Of a DNA stretch of 64,000 nucleotides, positions 12,201-24,986 are shown one piece after another. This DNA is from Clitoria ternatea (taxonomy: Eukaryota > Streptophyta > Magnoliopsida > Fabales > Fabaceae). Within the stretch, counting starts at the first letter, position 1; each line of letters opens with the position of its first letter. The DNA is taken from NCBI GenBank assembly GCA_037962975.1, contig CM075675.1, forward strand, positions 102,973,718-103,037,717, given 5' to 3'. Below the pieces are notes generated by a model that saw nothing but the letters and a program-made list of their open reading frames with translations, had not been told where the DNA came from and did not search any database. The translations under genes and the position numbers were made by a program.

Positions 12201-13454
12201 TGTGGATTTACGTAACAGGGACCTTTCTCTAAATCAAGTTTGCCGGGGAGGGATTTGGGATCTAGAGCTCCTCTACAAAATGCTTCCTTAGGAACGTTCA
12301 CCACTAGATGGAATCCTTTTCTTTGGATTTTCATCTGAATATGGTTGATACCATTATCTGGAAATTCACCCCAGTTGGGTGCTCTTCCCTTGCTTTAGCG
12401 TATTAATTCATGCTAGCCTCTTCAAGTAGTAGTCAAAACTTGGACCACAATGAGAGCTTCAGTTGGATATGGAAATTCAAACTCCCTAAAAAAATTCTTT
12501 TCTTCATCTGAAGATTCGGAGCTATGCACTCCCTATGAAGATGGAACTCCATCGTCATTCGGATCTCCATGAATTACAGGTGTGGTTTTTGTGCCACTTG
12601 CCCAGAATCTTTGGCCCATATGTTACGTTACGGGTCTACCCGATTGCTTGAAAGGGTTGGTGGTTAATGCATTTTCATTCGACTAGGTTTTTTTTGGCCT
12701 TTTAATTTCTGAGAATGGTTCAAAGTTCAAGTGGACCAGCATAATATCAAATTCTTCGCTACTATTTAGTGGCTATGGAAGGCAAGGTGGCTGAATTTAT
12801 TCTTTTAATGAAATTCTATCTCTAGAAGCTATTGTTTAGAAAACCCTTTCCTTTTTGCTTAAAGTTAATTTTTCTAATAAGTGTTCCTTGTTGCTCCATA
12901 AATTCTCTGTGTTTGGTCTCTTGGCATTGTCCTACTCATGGAAGTGTGACCCTGAATGTTGATGGTAGATCTTTGGGCTACCCAAGAAGAGCTTGATTTA
13001 GGTGTTTAGTTAGAAACTCTATGGGCGGGTCGGGTGGTTGATGGGTCAGGCTGGGTTTACCAGTGTAGTTGATAATTCTCAAGCTGAATTATAGGCTTTA
13101 TATCATGGCCTTGAGCTTGTCTGGTTAGGACATATACAGGTTAATATACATTCAGACTCAATATATGATAGGCTTTCTCTTTCCCTTTGATCCAAGCCTT
13201 CATAGAGATGGGATCATCTAGAAGATTAGAGAGTTGCTTAGTAGGGCTTAAGATGTCTCTGTTTCTCATATCCTTAAATAAGGGGAATACTTATGTTGAT
13301 TTCCTTACCAAGTTGGGAGCATAGCATTGCAAGATCTAGCTTTAATTGGCTTTGAAAGTGCAACCGCGGGTCTGCTTTTGTTGGTTGATGCTACAAGTGT
13401 GACTTTTTCTGGGGTATATCTTGTTTTTCTTTATTTTTCTACTGTATAAAAAAA
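9262..13454 (+). pseudogene. Plant L1-type LINE ORF2 remnant, unit B
   Basis: Degenerate ORF2 in several frames. Order: endonuclease (FSILSWNMHGAANVAC at about 9450-9495; RDFNDIL at about 9868), reverse transcriptase (MKPFKTPGPDGF near 10760-10795; CNVIYKIITKFI near 10950; FKLDLEKAYDRV near 11128-11164), connection and zinc-finger regions, then RNase H and a poly(A)-like end at 13448-13454. Stops and frameshifts occur throughout, so it cannot be active. The ORF1 part seen in unit C is absent. It runs towards gene B, tail to tail. Confidence 0.88.
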
Positions 13455-14426
13455 CACATTTTTAAAATGCTTAGAAATAAATAATTTTGAATAATCTTCT
13501 AACTCAATTAGTTAAGTTTGATGTATAAGTTATTGTAAATCTCTTAATATTATTTTCAATTCGTATAGATAAAAAAACATACTTTTAAAATGCTCAATAA
13601 ATAATTGATTTTAAGTAACATTATACAATTTTAATATATTTTTTATTATTTTAAAACCCATGGTTTATTTTTTTTACTTAAGCCTGGACAAATGATGATC
13701 TAGCCTCTTGTGAACCAACACTAATTTTAACTTGATTAATTAATTTTTGAAATAATATTTATTCTATTATTTTTGTGAGTTGTTCTGATTTAATTGTTAC
13801 TCTAGTTCAAATTTTTTTAGTAAGGGATTATTATTATTTTAACAAGTACCTTTGTACCATTTGAAACAATTAATACATGTTATTAATATTCCTAAATGAG
13901 GATATTGATAAAAAAAAATTCTAAGGGTGTATCAAAACTCCAACAATCTCTATCCTAGGTGCAATTAACTTTTTTTTAGAATGTGATTTAACTTTTTGTT
14001 TTCCTCAACAATTCAAAGTTAAGAAGTATTGTTGAAGTGAGGCACTTTTAAAAAAATTAATTGTCAGGAGCTATTTTTATATCCATGGCGCTGGTGGTGG
14101 CATGTTAATGTTTATCAAACGTAATTAAAGTTATCGTCAAATTGAAATTACTAAGTTCAGTTTTGTGTTTTAGCCATAGAAATAAGGTCGTTGTCTGTGA
14201 TGAAGACAATTTTACGATTGCCAATTGGATTAGAAACCAAGATTTTGACGACAAGGTCAAGCCCCTTGTAAATTATGTGACCTAATCAATTGAGATGACA
14301 TATGAGAAAAATAAATATGAAAATTCATATTGAATCTTTATTTATGATTGTAATTGATACAGGACAATTTTATGATGACGATTGCCTTAAATGCTTTTCA
14401 TACATGGATAATGGAGTTGGTAAGTA
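13455..14426. other. AT-rich 3' flank of gene B
   Basis: Equivalent of 1266-2213 downstream of gene A. It retains about 45 bp (near 14168-14212) that unit A lacks. The polyadenylation signal of gene B (minus strand AATAAA) is at 14337-14342. Confidence 0.7.
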
Positions 14427-15524
14427 TCAGTCACTGATATAGAGTGTGTCCAATTCCAACTCCTGGGCAACGACGGTGCATTCAGGATCAATTGTCTGTG
14501 TCATGAATCCAAGGGGATTAACATAACGTTCCAATGAGGAGACACCCATGTTCTTGGTGAGGATTATTCTATCAGACTTGAATGGCATGGCCTCTCTACA
14601 TTTTCCCTCAGTAGGTGTATCAACAACAACAACACATATGTCTTCCTCATGATCACCATAGACTGGAATGCTATACATCCCATTTGCATCAGTTTTGTCG
14701 TCCTTCACATATGTCACATTTTTGTTGTCAAGTTCGTTTACGCATTTCAAAGTTATATTAACACCTACACACAAGTTTCATTTTCATATTAGATTAGTGT
14801 AAAGATTTTTAAGCTATCAATCAACAAGTATAATTAACTTATATAGTAATTATCATAAACTTTAAATGCTTCTAGTGCTTGTTGAGAGACTACTAATGTA
14901 TAAAATATGAAAAATATTGTTTTGATGACAACATCTTCAAAAAGACACCATATGGCAATATCCATTTCTCACTTTTATCCTTCCATTATGTGCAATTAAC
15001 ATAACATGAGAGAAAATAAATAAATAAATAAATAAATATGGTAAGATCAAGTATATCTATTTGGGGTTAGATAGTGTTCAAATGACCGAGTTTGTAAGAT
15101 ATTTACGTATGGGAGTCTTATTGTTGTTATGCAGAATCATTTTTATTGTTGTTTCTTCCTGTAGCTATGTATCTAGAGTCATGTTTTTGTGAATACTAAA
15201 AAAGTGGGGTCATAGGAAAATGAATAATGAAGAGAGATATACAAATTAAGTTGGGCTTGAACATGCATGCATGACCTCTAATAGGTTATTATATGATATT
15301 TTTTATGAACATATATGTATATATAATGGTGTTGACTGCTAAAAGTAAATAAAAATATTACCTTCCAAGGGTTGGCTAAGCCTCGACTCAAATGCAAAAT
15401 GGCAAGGATCACAATAGATCTTGCCTTCAACGAAGAATTTGTCAACAGGATCTTTACGAGCCAAGACAGATGCAAAGCAAAAAGCAGACACAATAAGGGC
15501 AGTAGCAGCAAATGTCTTGGTCAT
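14427..15524 (-). CDS. Pollen Ole e 1-like secreted protein, copy B
   Basis: Exons 15362-15524 and 14427-14764 (163 and 338 bp, the same lengths as copy A) flank a 597-bp GT-AG intron and give 166 residues. The signal peptide, six cysteines, EGKIYCDPCH, TDANGMY and NPLGF motifs and both glycosylation sequons are all kept. I count six replacements against copy A: I8T, T9A, L26P, E28D, A102V and K107E, two of them in the signal peptide. The reading frame is intact, so the gene is probably functional. Its upstream region departs from A and C about 170 bp before the start, so its expression may differ. Confidence 0.93.
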
Positions 15525-15595
15525 GGTGATTTTATTTGGCTTATTAATTATTGATATTCCTCCCCTTGTGTTGAATGAAGCTAGATGCTACCAAT

Positions 15596-15608
15596 CCTTA
15601 TTATATAG
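15596..15608 (-). promoter_or_regulatory. TATA box of gene B
   Basis: CTATATAATAAGG on the minus strand, at the position equivalent to the TATA boxes of A and C but with three extra bases after TATATA. Confidence 0.75.
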
Positions 15609-16304
15609 CCACTTTCATAACCCTTATTCCCTTCATTGTGTGGTTAATATTGGGTTTACCATATCTGGAGGCAAAAAGAGATAAATTTAAGGAACTTAAT
15701 TTGCTTCCATTTTGAAGAATTCAGTCAAATTAGTTTGTTTTTTTTATTTTTATTAAGTATAGATACTCCTTTAGGCATAATTTTGAATTCCTTTTTATAA
15801 TATATTGTTACAATTTCTATTAAGTATTTGTTGATATTTTCTTATTTATCTTTATTAATTACATGAAGGAATAAATTGTTTGAGATGATGATCACATAAA
15901 CCAACCAATCAAAAGATGAAAGATATTAATATTTTTATCATTATTAAATGCATTAATTTCATAGAGGTAAACTTGAAATGCTATATTTTTTTTACGAAAC
16001 TAGTAAATTTAACTATCAATTGATTACTTTTATTGATTTTGGTAATTCAGTTGATTTTGCCTTACAGAAAAGTACGGTTGTCTATCGGTCAAATTTGGTT
16101 AATTTTGAGTCTACCTGTTGCTATCTATAAAACATAAATAATAACTCATTTTCACCTAATACTACGGTCGGTTTGCTCGGGTTCTGTTAATTGCGATTAT
16201 CAATTTTTTCGGTTGGGTTTTTCGGTTAAGTTTTTTATGAAAGTTTGATTTTTATTTTTTGTCAAACGCCTTTTGCGTATAAAATAATTTTAGTAAACAC
16301 CTTG
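15609..16304. other. Upstream region of gene B and AT-rich spacer
   Basis: The first ~100 bp are alignable with the upstream regions of A and C; beyond that nothing is shared. The part at 16060-16260 has TCGGTT-type words that recur in reverse sense at 17200-17340, so a decayed element may have been split by the solo LTR at 16305. No gene was seen. Confidence 0.45.
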
Positions 16305-17045
16305 TGATCCGGTCTTGATACCGGTATCCGATCTGTAAGACATATTTCAACGTCTTTATCAAGACGACAACGTGTAATCGGTGTCATCGGTATACATCCG
16401 GACTCTAATTCCGTATCAGGCGCTCTCCCTATACCGGTTGTCCAAGATAACACCATGACACAAGATAACGTATACGTCACTATGCTGAAGACAGAATGCA
16501 TTACTACAGGGACCGATCAATAATTCCCTGCACTACGAGCCAAAATCTGCTCACGGGAATGGTCAATTTGTCCCTTAATTCTAGCCTATACTCCCTACGC
16601 TCAATATAAAATAGCCACTTGATCCAATCATACTGGTAAGTGCGCAATAAAATAATAATTTAAGGCGTTATTGGAGGTTAGTGGTTCCCCACTAACGGTT
16701 TCTCAAATATCGAGCTAATCAGGTATATGAACTCTCTTCATCAATGAAGGGAGGGATCTTTTGACTCTATCTACTTACAATTACTCTCTGAAAACATTCC
16801 TCACTTGGAATATCATCACTGACTTGAGCGTCGGAGAATCTTTACAGGTGATACCACCTTTCGCCCACATCAACGCGCAAGGTCGGTGTGAAGGACCTCA
16901 GGACGTCTAATCCGCTGTCTTTTCATACAGAGACATCGGACATACAAACCGGATACTCATATAGCCGGTCTTCAGAGACGTAATCTTTCTACTATTTGTG
17001 ATTGACCCGACACCGGAACTCTTGACCCCGGTTCAGGACAGATCA
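16305..17045 (+). mobile_element. Solo LTR of a Tat-lineage element
   Basis: Starts TGATCCGGTCTTGATACCGG, ends GGACAGATCA, and is flanked by the exact 5-bp duplication CCTTG (16300-16304, 17046-17050). Its ends and an internal block (GAGCGTCGGAGAATCTT, then CACCTTTCGCCC) correspond to the reverse complement of the LTRs at 23670 and 34684. It therefore belongs to a related Tat family in the opposite orientation, by recombination between LTRs. Confidence 0.88.
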
Positions 17046-17050
17046 CCTTG

Positions 17051-17559
17051 CATATAAAAATATTTCAAAGTTTTTATCAAGTAAAAACATAAACCCAAAA
17101 TAAATATATTGCTGAAATATACATTCTAATTCCTTAATAAATCATTAACCAATAATAACAACCATCACACCAAATCCCTAAGCAATCAGTCGGTATGAGT
17201 ATCATCGGGTTTAATTTTTTAACCCAAACCTGCCCGTTCCCAGTCAGAATAAACCATTTAAATGACCTATTTTTATCCACAACCGGTTACAAACTAACCC
17301 GTTCTTATTTTTAAAATCGGGTATCTCAGATTCGCAAGGATAAAGTTGAAATTAGACACCCCTACAGAAAAGGTTTGATTGTGGTTTTAGATTTTAATTT
17401 ATAAAAACTATTTTTTAAATCAATTTTTAAAACCTCTATTGAGAAGATAAATTTCTTTCTATTTTTTAGAATTATGTTCTCTAAGTATATTAGAAGTATA
17501 TAGACACAATGTATGTATAGTGGGCTAAAACAAAAATAAAGACAATTTTAAAAAACTAA
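17051..17559. other. AT-rich intergenic DNA
   Basis: No gene was recognised. The GGGT/ACCC-rich piece at 17200-17360 resembles the end of a hAT-type element (it closes on GACACCCCTAC), but no matching start or target duplication was found. Confidence 0.4.
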
Positions 17560-17644
17560 TCAATGATGGCCTTCCATGGATTCACCTATATAAGCCGCAG
17601 CTAAAGTAGCAAAAATTAGAGCTTGAATACCGCTTGTAAATAAT
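17560..17644 (-). pseudogene. atpI: Plastid DNA insertion: 3' end of atpI
   Basis: The minus strand reads the last 27 codons of the chloroplast ATP synthase subunit a (CF0-IV), beginning [11 protein letters not shown] and ending [12 protein letters not shown] followed by TGA at 17560-17562, with no break. Upstream codons do not match, so only a fragment is present. It has no promoter or start and sits between AT-rich nuclear spacers, so it is a nuclear plastid DNA insertion, not a gene. The plastid match may extend a few bases past the stop. Confidence 0.82.
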
Positions 17645-18479
17645 TTTGTTTGGTAAATATTGGACAACTATTTTAGAATTTAGAAGAGGAAAAAAGTCTT
17701 TGATAATTTATTTTGAATTTTTTCAAAAAATTAGATAAATTTAGTTTAAGGGATTATAAATGCATACATATAATATATAAAATAAATACATTTTAACTTT
17801 AATATTTTAAAATAAAATATAGGCATAGTATTTCAAACGAAAAAAATTAGCTAAAATCGCCAAGAACAAAATAAAAGATTACTTATAAAAAATGAAACAT
17901 AGACCATTAATTATTTTCCAAAACTTCTCAGTTTACTTCAATATTTCGTGCAATGCTGAGTTCCAAAACAATTTGCATTAGGACTGAACATTTTTTAGCA
18001 CTTAAGTTATGGAATGATCAATCAACGCTTGAGCTGGTTTGGAAGTTCGAATTGAGTTTAACTGAAAATCAAAAGTGTCATGGAAATTGAAGAGAATTGA
18101 AAAACAGTAACTATGTCCCAAAATACAATAAATAAAAATATTCTTACATTTTAAAAAAGATAGTTAACTTTATTTAATATTATTGATTTTATCTCAAAAT
18201 TATATTATTTTTACTTTAATACTTTTTATTAAAACTTGTTTAAAAAATTAAAGTGTGTATTAAATAAAGGTATTTTAGGAATGGTCTTACATTTAATAAA
18301 CTAGAGTAGTTGGGTTTGTTTGTATTCTTAGACAAAATTATTTTTTTGTTATTTATATTTTGAGATGGAGGTATTTTGCTTTTGGGTTTTTTAAACAGGA
18401 AATAAAAACTATTTTTATAGGACTTTTGTTAAACTAATTCACCAAACGCATTGTTTAAATTTGGGTCTTTCCAAATGGA
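17645..18479. other. AT-rich intergenic DNA
   Basis: No coding pattern, terminal repeat or RNA gene was recognised. Confidence 0.5.
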
Positions 18480-21400
18480 GCATTGCTGGTCTCGTTTCGG
18501 GACAAAGTCTAGGGTGTCCCTCAAGCCCCTCCGCCGAGACCTCTCATGGACTTACGTGTTGAAAACTTGATGATCGTCGATTATGAGAAGGGAAACAAGT
18601 TACTTCGTTGGGTCTATCTTGCACCTAAAATTCTGAACAAACTGATTGTTCTATGGAGAGATGCCCGGATAGTAAAACTGTAGGTAAATCGGTGGGCTAT
18701 AACACTATGAAGGTAAGACTTCCACACCTGTGGAAACTCTTGGCCGAAACATAGATCATGGTTACTGCATGGTGAAGTTTGATGTAACAGTTGACAGAGG
18801 ATAAGTGGTGGGTGGTGGCCCTTAGCTACTGTTTGATCATTATCTAGCAGTAAGTTCTTGGGCATAATCCTTCGTGGCCTTAGAAGCGAGGTGGACAGAA
18901 CTATGGTTTGGGTTCGTATTCCTAGCCTAGACTTTGCCTATTATGATGAGAGTTGCTTGATGGGGCTTGGATCGGTTATTGCCACTCCAACTAAAGTGGA
19001 TGTGAACACCCTAAAGGCGGAGAGAGGAAGGTTTACGTGAATTTGCATTGAAATAAATCTAAACGAACTAGTGGTAGGGACAACTAAAATTGATGGTCGT
19101 TGGTATAAGATTGTGTACAATGGGTTGCACTATTTACGCGACCTGTGGGTGTTAACCCTTTCAATGTGCTTGATAACGAAAAGTTTAGCTTCTCAACAGC
19201 CAAAGGGAACCCCTCCTTTTCGAAAGATCAAATCATGGATCAAGGGAAGCCCCTCCAAGATTTAACAGAAGAAACGTCCTAGGTTTGTCCCTCCTGAAGC
19301 TAATCTTAACCACTTGTCTTAAAAGGTAGCCAAAGTAGGGGTGAAAGGTGACCTAGCTTTGCAGAGTAGACCTCTTTTGAACCATGAAGGAAATGACGTG
19401 ACACATAATTTTTCAGGGACTCACTTTGTGCACCAAGTTATTTCAAAAGAAAACCCAATTTAAATCACAAGGAGAACTCACATGATGACTTTGATCTTGC
19501 CATGTTCTCGGTGGAATAGGAGATGACTCTTTCGTTCAACATGATCGTGACCCACCTGATTTTGATGCATCGGGTAATTACAAAGGTGCCCTCTAGAGTC
19601 ACACCTCTCCCCTTATGGATGAAGAGTACGTGTCACCTACTATTCTGAATGGATGCGATATGAACCTGGATACGTATGGCTCTCATATGCACTTTGAGAA
19701 TTGTTCACGTGCTTATTTCTCATGGCCTTTATCTTTATTCAGTTTTAATGATGAGTTTCAAGGATTTCTCCATTTTATCATGGAATGTTCGTAGTGCTAC
19801 TAATGTTGCTTGTAGGCAGCAATGGTTCCACCCTTCTATTTTTATTGTTTAGGAATTGCATGTGGCTTTTGATGCAACTCCTGGCTTCTAAGTCAGTTAC
19901 AACCCAACTGACTTTGTGAATGCCATTGATCATTCTAAATAAGGATGGTAAAACGTGTTAGATCCGACAGTCGGACCCGTCAAGCCTGTCAAAAAGGTGG
20001 GGTGGATAAAATTTTCAACCCACTGTCCTGTTATGGTCCAACCCAGCGGGCCTTCTTGACAAACCAGCTAAAGAAAAAAATTATAATTAATAATAAAATA
20101 ATTTATACTTTAGTTTATCAAAATATATACTTTAATTTTTTAATTAAAAAAGTGACATGTCTTACTATTTGTATATTTCTTTTAATATCTTCTTTGATTT
20201 TTTAAATTATTTTAAAATTTTTTAATCTTAATTTAACATATTTTTTAAAAAGATTGTCGGGTTGGCGGGCGGGCCATCTTTTCCAAAAAGGCACATATTG
20301 TTGGCTTTGGCCCATTTATTTATACGGGGTAGGTCATCCCGACTAGCTTTTTTGTGAGTTAAGGCGGGGCGGGCTAAGACCCGACACACCAACTTATTTT
20401 GCCATCCCTAATTCTAAGGCTTTTGTGGGTTTTGGCACAAGTAGGTAGCCTATGGAAGTCTGAAATTGTTAAAGTTTTCCATCAGGCCATCACTATAGTT
20501 TCTTATGGAAACTTTTCTTGGTTTTGCACAGGCATCTATGTGTCCCCAATTCCTTCAATTAGAAATTCGCTATGGGCTTACTTAAAGGACTTGCATGCCA
20601 CTATTAATTTTCCTTGGCAGATCATTGAGGACTTTAACGATATCCTAGTCCTTTTAAAACAACAAGGCAGGAATTTTCCTATTCGTGCTACATTGTTTCT
20701 TGATGTCATGGACTCCTGCCATCTTTCTAATGTTCATATAATTAGGAACATGTTTACTTGGCAATAAAAATGTTATAATAATACTTTCGTGTCAAGAAGA
20801 CTTGATAACGTAGTGGAGGATGATGTTTGGCGAGATTCTTTTACCAATGTTTATGTTGAGGTTTTAAGTTGTTTTCAATATGGTCATAACCTGATCTTTC
20901 TCTGGTGCACTAGTTTCATCTCTACCAACGATGATAAACCTTTTTGGTTTAAGAAAGCTTGGATCACTCATTCTGAGTATGAAGATGTGGTTTCCTTTGC
21001 TTGGCAGGATCATCGTTGGGATGTTACAATGGCCCTGGACAAGGTGAGGAAAGATTCTCTTACTTTTAATTTTAATATTTTTTGTTGTATTTCTCCTAAG
21101 AAGAAGTCCATTGAAGTTTGGCTTAAAGGTATTGAGAGATCCTTGGCTTATTTCCCTAATCCTTGTCTTCTGATTCTCTGGAGACATCTCTGTAAAGAAT
21201 ATAATCTTGTGTTTGGCCAAGAAGAAATTCAACGGTATCAGAAGGGTGAAATTAGGGGACCATAACGTTTTCTTTTTCCGCACTCAAACTAAGGTAAGGC
21301 ATAGAAGAAACAAAATCCAAGGCGTGCACCTTCCTATTGGCATTTGGTGCGAGGATCAGGAGATTTTGAAATAGGAAGCCCTCATTTTCTATAGTTCCGT

Positions 21401-21542
21401 ATTCTCAGTGGATGATAATGGTAGTTTCATCCCCCTCTCTTTATGTTCCTCACCCTTCTTTAGGGAAGGACGCTTATGCTTCGTTGATGAAACCTATTAC
21501 TAAGGAAGAGGTTTCTAAGGCTTTGTTTTCCATGAAGCCTTT
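18480..21542 (+). pseudogene. LINE, 5' half, unit C (ORF1 and start of ORF2)
   Basis: ORF1 remnant at about 18640-19560: pieces such as VGYNTMKVRLPHLWKL, DESCLMGLGSVIATPTKVD and VVGTTKIDGRWYK match the DUF4283-type nucleic-acid-binding ORF1 of plant L1 elements. ORF2 follows with the endonuclease (FSILSWNV near 19760), DFNDIL near 20630, and the start of the RT (KPITKEEVSKALFSMKPF, 21488-21541). Stops and frameshifts are numerous. It is interrupted by a MITE at 19940-20410 and cut at 21542 by the nested LTR elements; the rest resumes at 46026. Most complete of the three LINE copies. Confidence 0.85.
19940..20410. mobile_element. hAT-type MITE (471 bp) in the LINE
   Basis: Ends TAAGGATGGTAAAA and TTTTGCCATCCCTA form inverted repeats like those of the 4714-4888 element. 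The flanks ATTCTAAA (19932-19939) and ATTCTAAG (20411-20418) are an 8-bp duplication with one mismatch. The equivalent LINE position in unit B (about 9643-9655) is the uninterrupted empty site. The AT-rich core has no transposase, so it needed a hAT enzyme supplied elsewhere. Confidence 0.88.
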
Positions 21543-23669
21543 TGTTAGAGTCAAGAAGACTTTTAAAGAAATCTTAGATTTGTTAATAACCAACATTAAG
21601 TATTCTAATTTAATGAAGTCATGCTTTGTTAACATCTAATAGTTTGTCTAAGTGTTTCAGGATACAAAGCATGAGTAAAACAAAGGGGGAGTCCTTGCAT
21701 AAGACAAGTCTGGTAAGACAAAACAAAGAGAAGGACACATCAAAGAAGAAAACAAGATATGGGAAAGCTCTTCAAAGCAAAAAAGCTCATCTGGATTCGT
21801 ACTAGACCCAGACCTATTAAGTCATACTGTATGCATCAAGCGTGTGGAAGAGTCTTCTCCTCAAGGCAACACTCTTCATCAACCAGACTCTATCCTCATG
21901 CTTCATCAAGCCTAAAGCTGCTCCAAGATATCTTGCATTTTCTCCAACAAGAATCTGATTGCTCTTCACTTTGAGTCTCATCATTAACACCTTATGGATC
22001 ACTAAACCCTGAATTATTTTTAAAAGTCCTCCCTGAACGAGACAAGTCTGGTCCTCATCTGATGACTCACAAGTTAACTAACTCCATCAAAGCATGAAGG
22101 TGATTTTCCTCTAAAAGAAGGAAAATAATAAAGCAAGGCAGATCAAGATCCCTCTCTCATATGAGAACTTTCCATCTTGGTGAAATAGTATCCCTCTCTG
22201 CCTTTATCTGCACAAATCTTGAAGGCTTTCTGTCCTATGCTCAACATGCAGAATGACTCTCTCTGACCCAAAAAGCACATATCCGTTAAGGAAAAATCTC
22301 TCTGTATTAGATGTATCATTCTTCAACGGTCATTCAACGGATCTCTCTCTTAGTTGCATATCTGGAAGAAAAATCATATAAATTGTAACTCTTCTCTTCA
22401 TAGAAGTGAGAAAAATCATAAAAGAGAAGAAGAGAGAACACAAGTAGTAGCAAGTGAGAACGTAACAGAAAACAGACAGAAGAAATAAGAATCGTATAAT
22501 AAAAGAAGAACTTGTGAGTGAAAAGTTAGAGAGAAAAGAAAAATAAAATGGCATGTGTTAACAGAAGAAATGAAGTCTGAAAATGCCATTAGAGAAAAGA
22601 AAAGCTCATTATGTGCATATCAATCTCATATTTTTTAGAAGCCATAGTTGTAACACCCTCTGTTACACCTTAATAAATTCTAGAAAAATTCATAATTTTT
22701 TTTAAAGATATGATTGTTAAAAAGAAACTATCGGAATAAATTATATACATTATTGCTGAAATACCTCATAAATATTATTAAAACTTTATAAAGTAATTTT
22801 ACATTCATCCAACGGAAATAAATATTAAACATTATAAGAAAGAGAGGAAACTTCATGGCCCAGAAGCAGTTATTTATTAACATTATTTATTCATTGGACC
22901 ACGGTATTCATACCGAGCTCCCCTTCTAGAACGTGCTATAGTTACTGCTGATATTCTTCGATCCTTCCCTCTGAACCATCAATTTAGAATATATGAAACA
23001 AAAACATGGAGAAAGGAGTGAGAAACAGAATATAATATTTCTGAATAAGACATAAGCAACAAAGGGTTTTCACAACCAATACATAATAATATCAATCACA
23101 ATCACATACACAATCAATTATGAATGCATGAATGTTATGCAATATCTTCATCATAACTTACCTATATATGTGGGCCCTTAAATTTTAATTTGCACTGGGC
23201 CAACCAGGAGTTTACACTGTTCTATAAGTCCGGATAATAATAATATGAACAGCTCAACTGGTATGGAAACACTTAGAGACTAGTCAGATTGAGAAAGTTT
23301 TTATTGTGAAAGTACCCGACACTAGGGAGCTACCCCAGGTCCCCTGAAGCACCCTTTCACACCTTCTCATCCCAAGGCTCGTAATTAAGCCTCCTCTAAT
23401 GTATCCTCGGTTTCTATAATCTGTCCCCAGACAATATTATTTCATTTCACTTTAATGATTCATGATGCATGAACTACTCGCGTATTGAGTTGGTTAAGGC
23501 TTTTAGAAACTCAATTATTAAATCCCTTAAAGGTTTACAACATTATTTTAATAAACTGTACATTTTCTCTAAATTTCTGTCCCACAGAAATAAATTTGGT
23601 ACAGTTTTCGAATCTCACTGAAATTGAGTTTCTAAGCCTTAAATATCTAAAAACTTTATCATATAAAAC

Positions 23670-24476
23670 TGAACTGGTTTGGACCGGGGTCTAGGATCCG
23701 GTATGGGACCAGCCACAAGGATGCAGGTGTTTTTAGGGTTTGCACACCGGAACTGTGTATATCCGACGTACTAATCCGGTCTCTCAGTGGGAGAGGCCGG
23801 TCTTGTTGTCCAGGAGATCCTTCACACCAACGATTCGCGTTGTAGGAGGGCGAAAGGTGGTGCCACCTGCGAAGATTCTCCGACGCTCAAGTTAGAAGAG
23901 TGTATGAACTGAATGAATACTCAAGCGTGATAACAGTAAAATATGAGATAGAATAACGATACCATGCATGTGTGTTGATATGGCTTCTTATAGTTGAACG
24001 TAAGAGAAAAAATGATACGTTGGATGCAGGTGGGTCCCTTATCTCTGATTGCGTGTATATTGTGTCAATCAAGGTGGCTCGACTTTCAGAATGTGTCAGG
24101 AGGGTAGGTCAATTATCAGAGTACAATCCTCTAGAGAGAGGAGAGGATAATCACCTTTTCCGCATAATCTGCTGACACGCCCCCTTACTTTCTGAAGCCA
24201 TTGATGTGACGTATTTTGCTACAAACAGTGTCTTCGTTGATAAGTTATCAAAAGGCTCTTCTCTTGCTATGAGGGATAAGCTAACAATTATATAAACATC
24301 CTGTATCAATGAATATAGAACCGTTACAGCGAAAATGAATGATTATGTCATGGAGTGAGGGCGGATGACCAGACAACGGATATCCGGTGTGGTAACGTTG
24401 AACCAAGACACCGGTTTTCCTTATATGAGATCAGACTGACGTCATAAGTATGGGGGCCGGTATCTAGACCGGATCA
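23670..24476 (-). repeat. Tat element 3' LTR
   Basis: 807 bp, TG...CA bounded. It matches 34684-35490 with one difference near the start (TTTGG against TCTGG). Confidence 0.95.
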
Positions 24477-24490
24477 TCTGTCCCCTAGCT
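24477..24490 (-). promoter_or_regulatory. Polypurine tract of the Tat element
   Basis: On the minus strand CTAGGGGACAGA directly precedes the 3' LTR start TGATCCGG. This is the expected plus-strand priming site. Confidence 0.6.
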
Positions 24491-24986
24491 TGTATGAGGG
24501 ACTGTTCAGTTGCTCATATGAGCTACACAATTCTCGAGAGAAGTCTAGATGCCGGTAATACATTCTTGTAAGTCTTTGGAAACTCAGTGGCGTCCGCTCT
24601 AGCAAACGAGTGACCGCCCTCTTCGCATTGTGTACAACGGATTCAGACAATATAAAATAAGTAATGGAAATCCTAAGAGTCTTCGAAAATCGAAACCCTT
24701 GGCATTCGAAAAAGTGGCTGGGAGGCATTAAATGCGCATGGCATGATTGGACATTAAATGCATTTTTTACGCACGAGACATCATTACCCAAGAGTGTAAC
24801 CGTCGATTGGGCTTATTGGGCCTGGATTCAAACTGAAAGGGGGGCCCATTTTGCCAAAACGTTTACTGAAACGTTACCATTTTCGCGCTTATTCGTGACG
24901 AAACGACGGAGTCGTTTTGATTTGAAAGGTTGCGTTTTGTGGCAAGCATTGTGACCTTCGACGGAACACTTTGCCTCTTCGTTACC
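24491..24986. other. Tat 3' untranslated region upstream of the antisense ORF
   Basis: Between the PPT and the TATA box of the extra ORF. Small open frames on both strands have no recognisable content. On the plus strand this is where distal promoter elements of the antisense ORF would lie. Confidence 0.5.

Noticed and set aside
19945..20205. 86-codon frame
   Set aside because: Lies inside the hAT MITE; no similarity to a transposase.
23887..24175. Short open frames repeated exactly at 34901-35189
   Set aside because: They lie in the two Tat LTRs; identity reflects LTR duplication, not coding.
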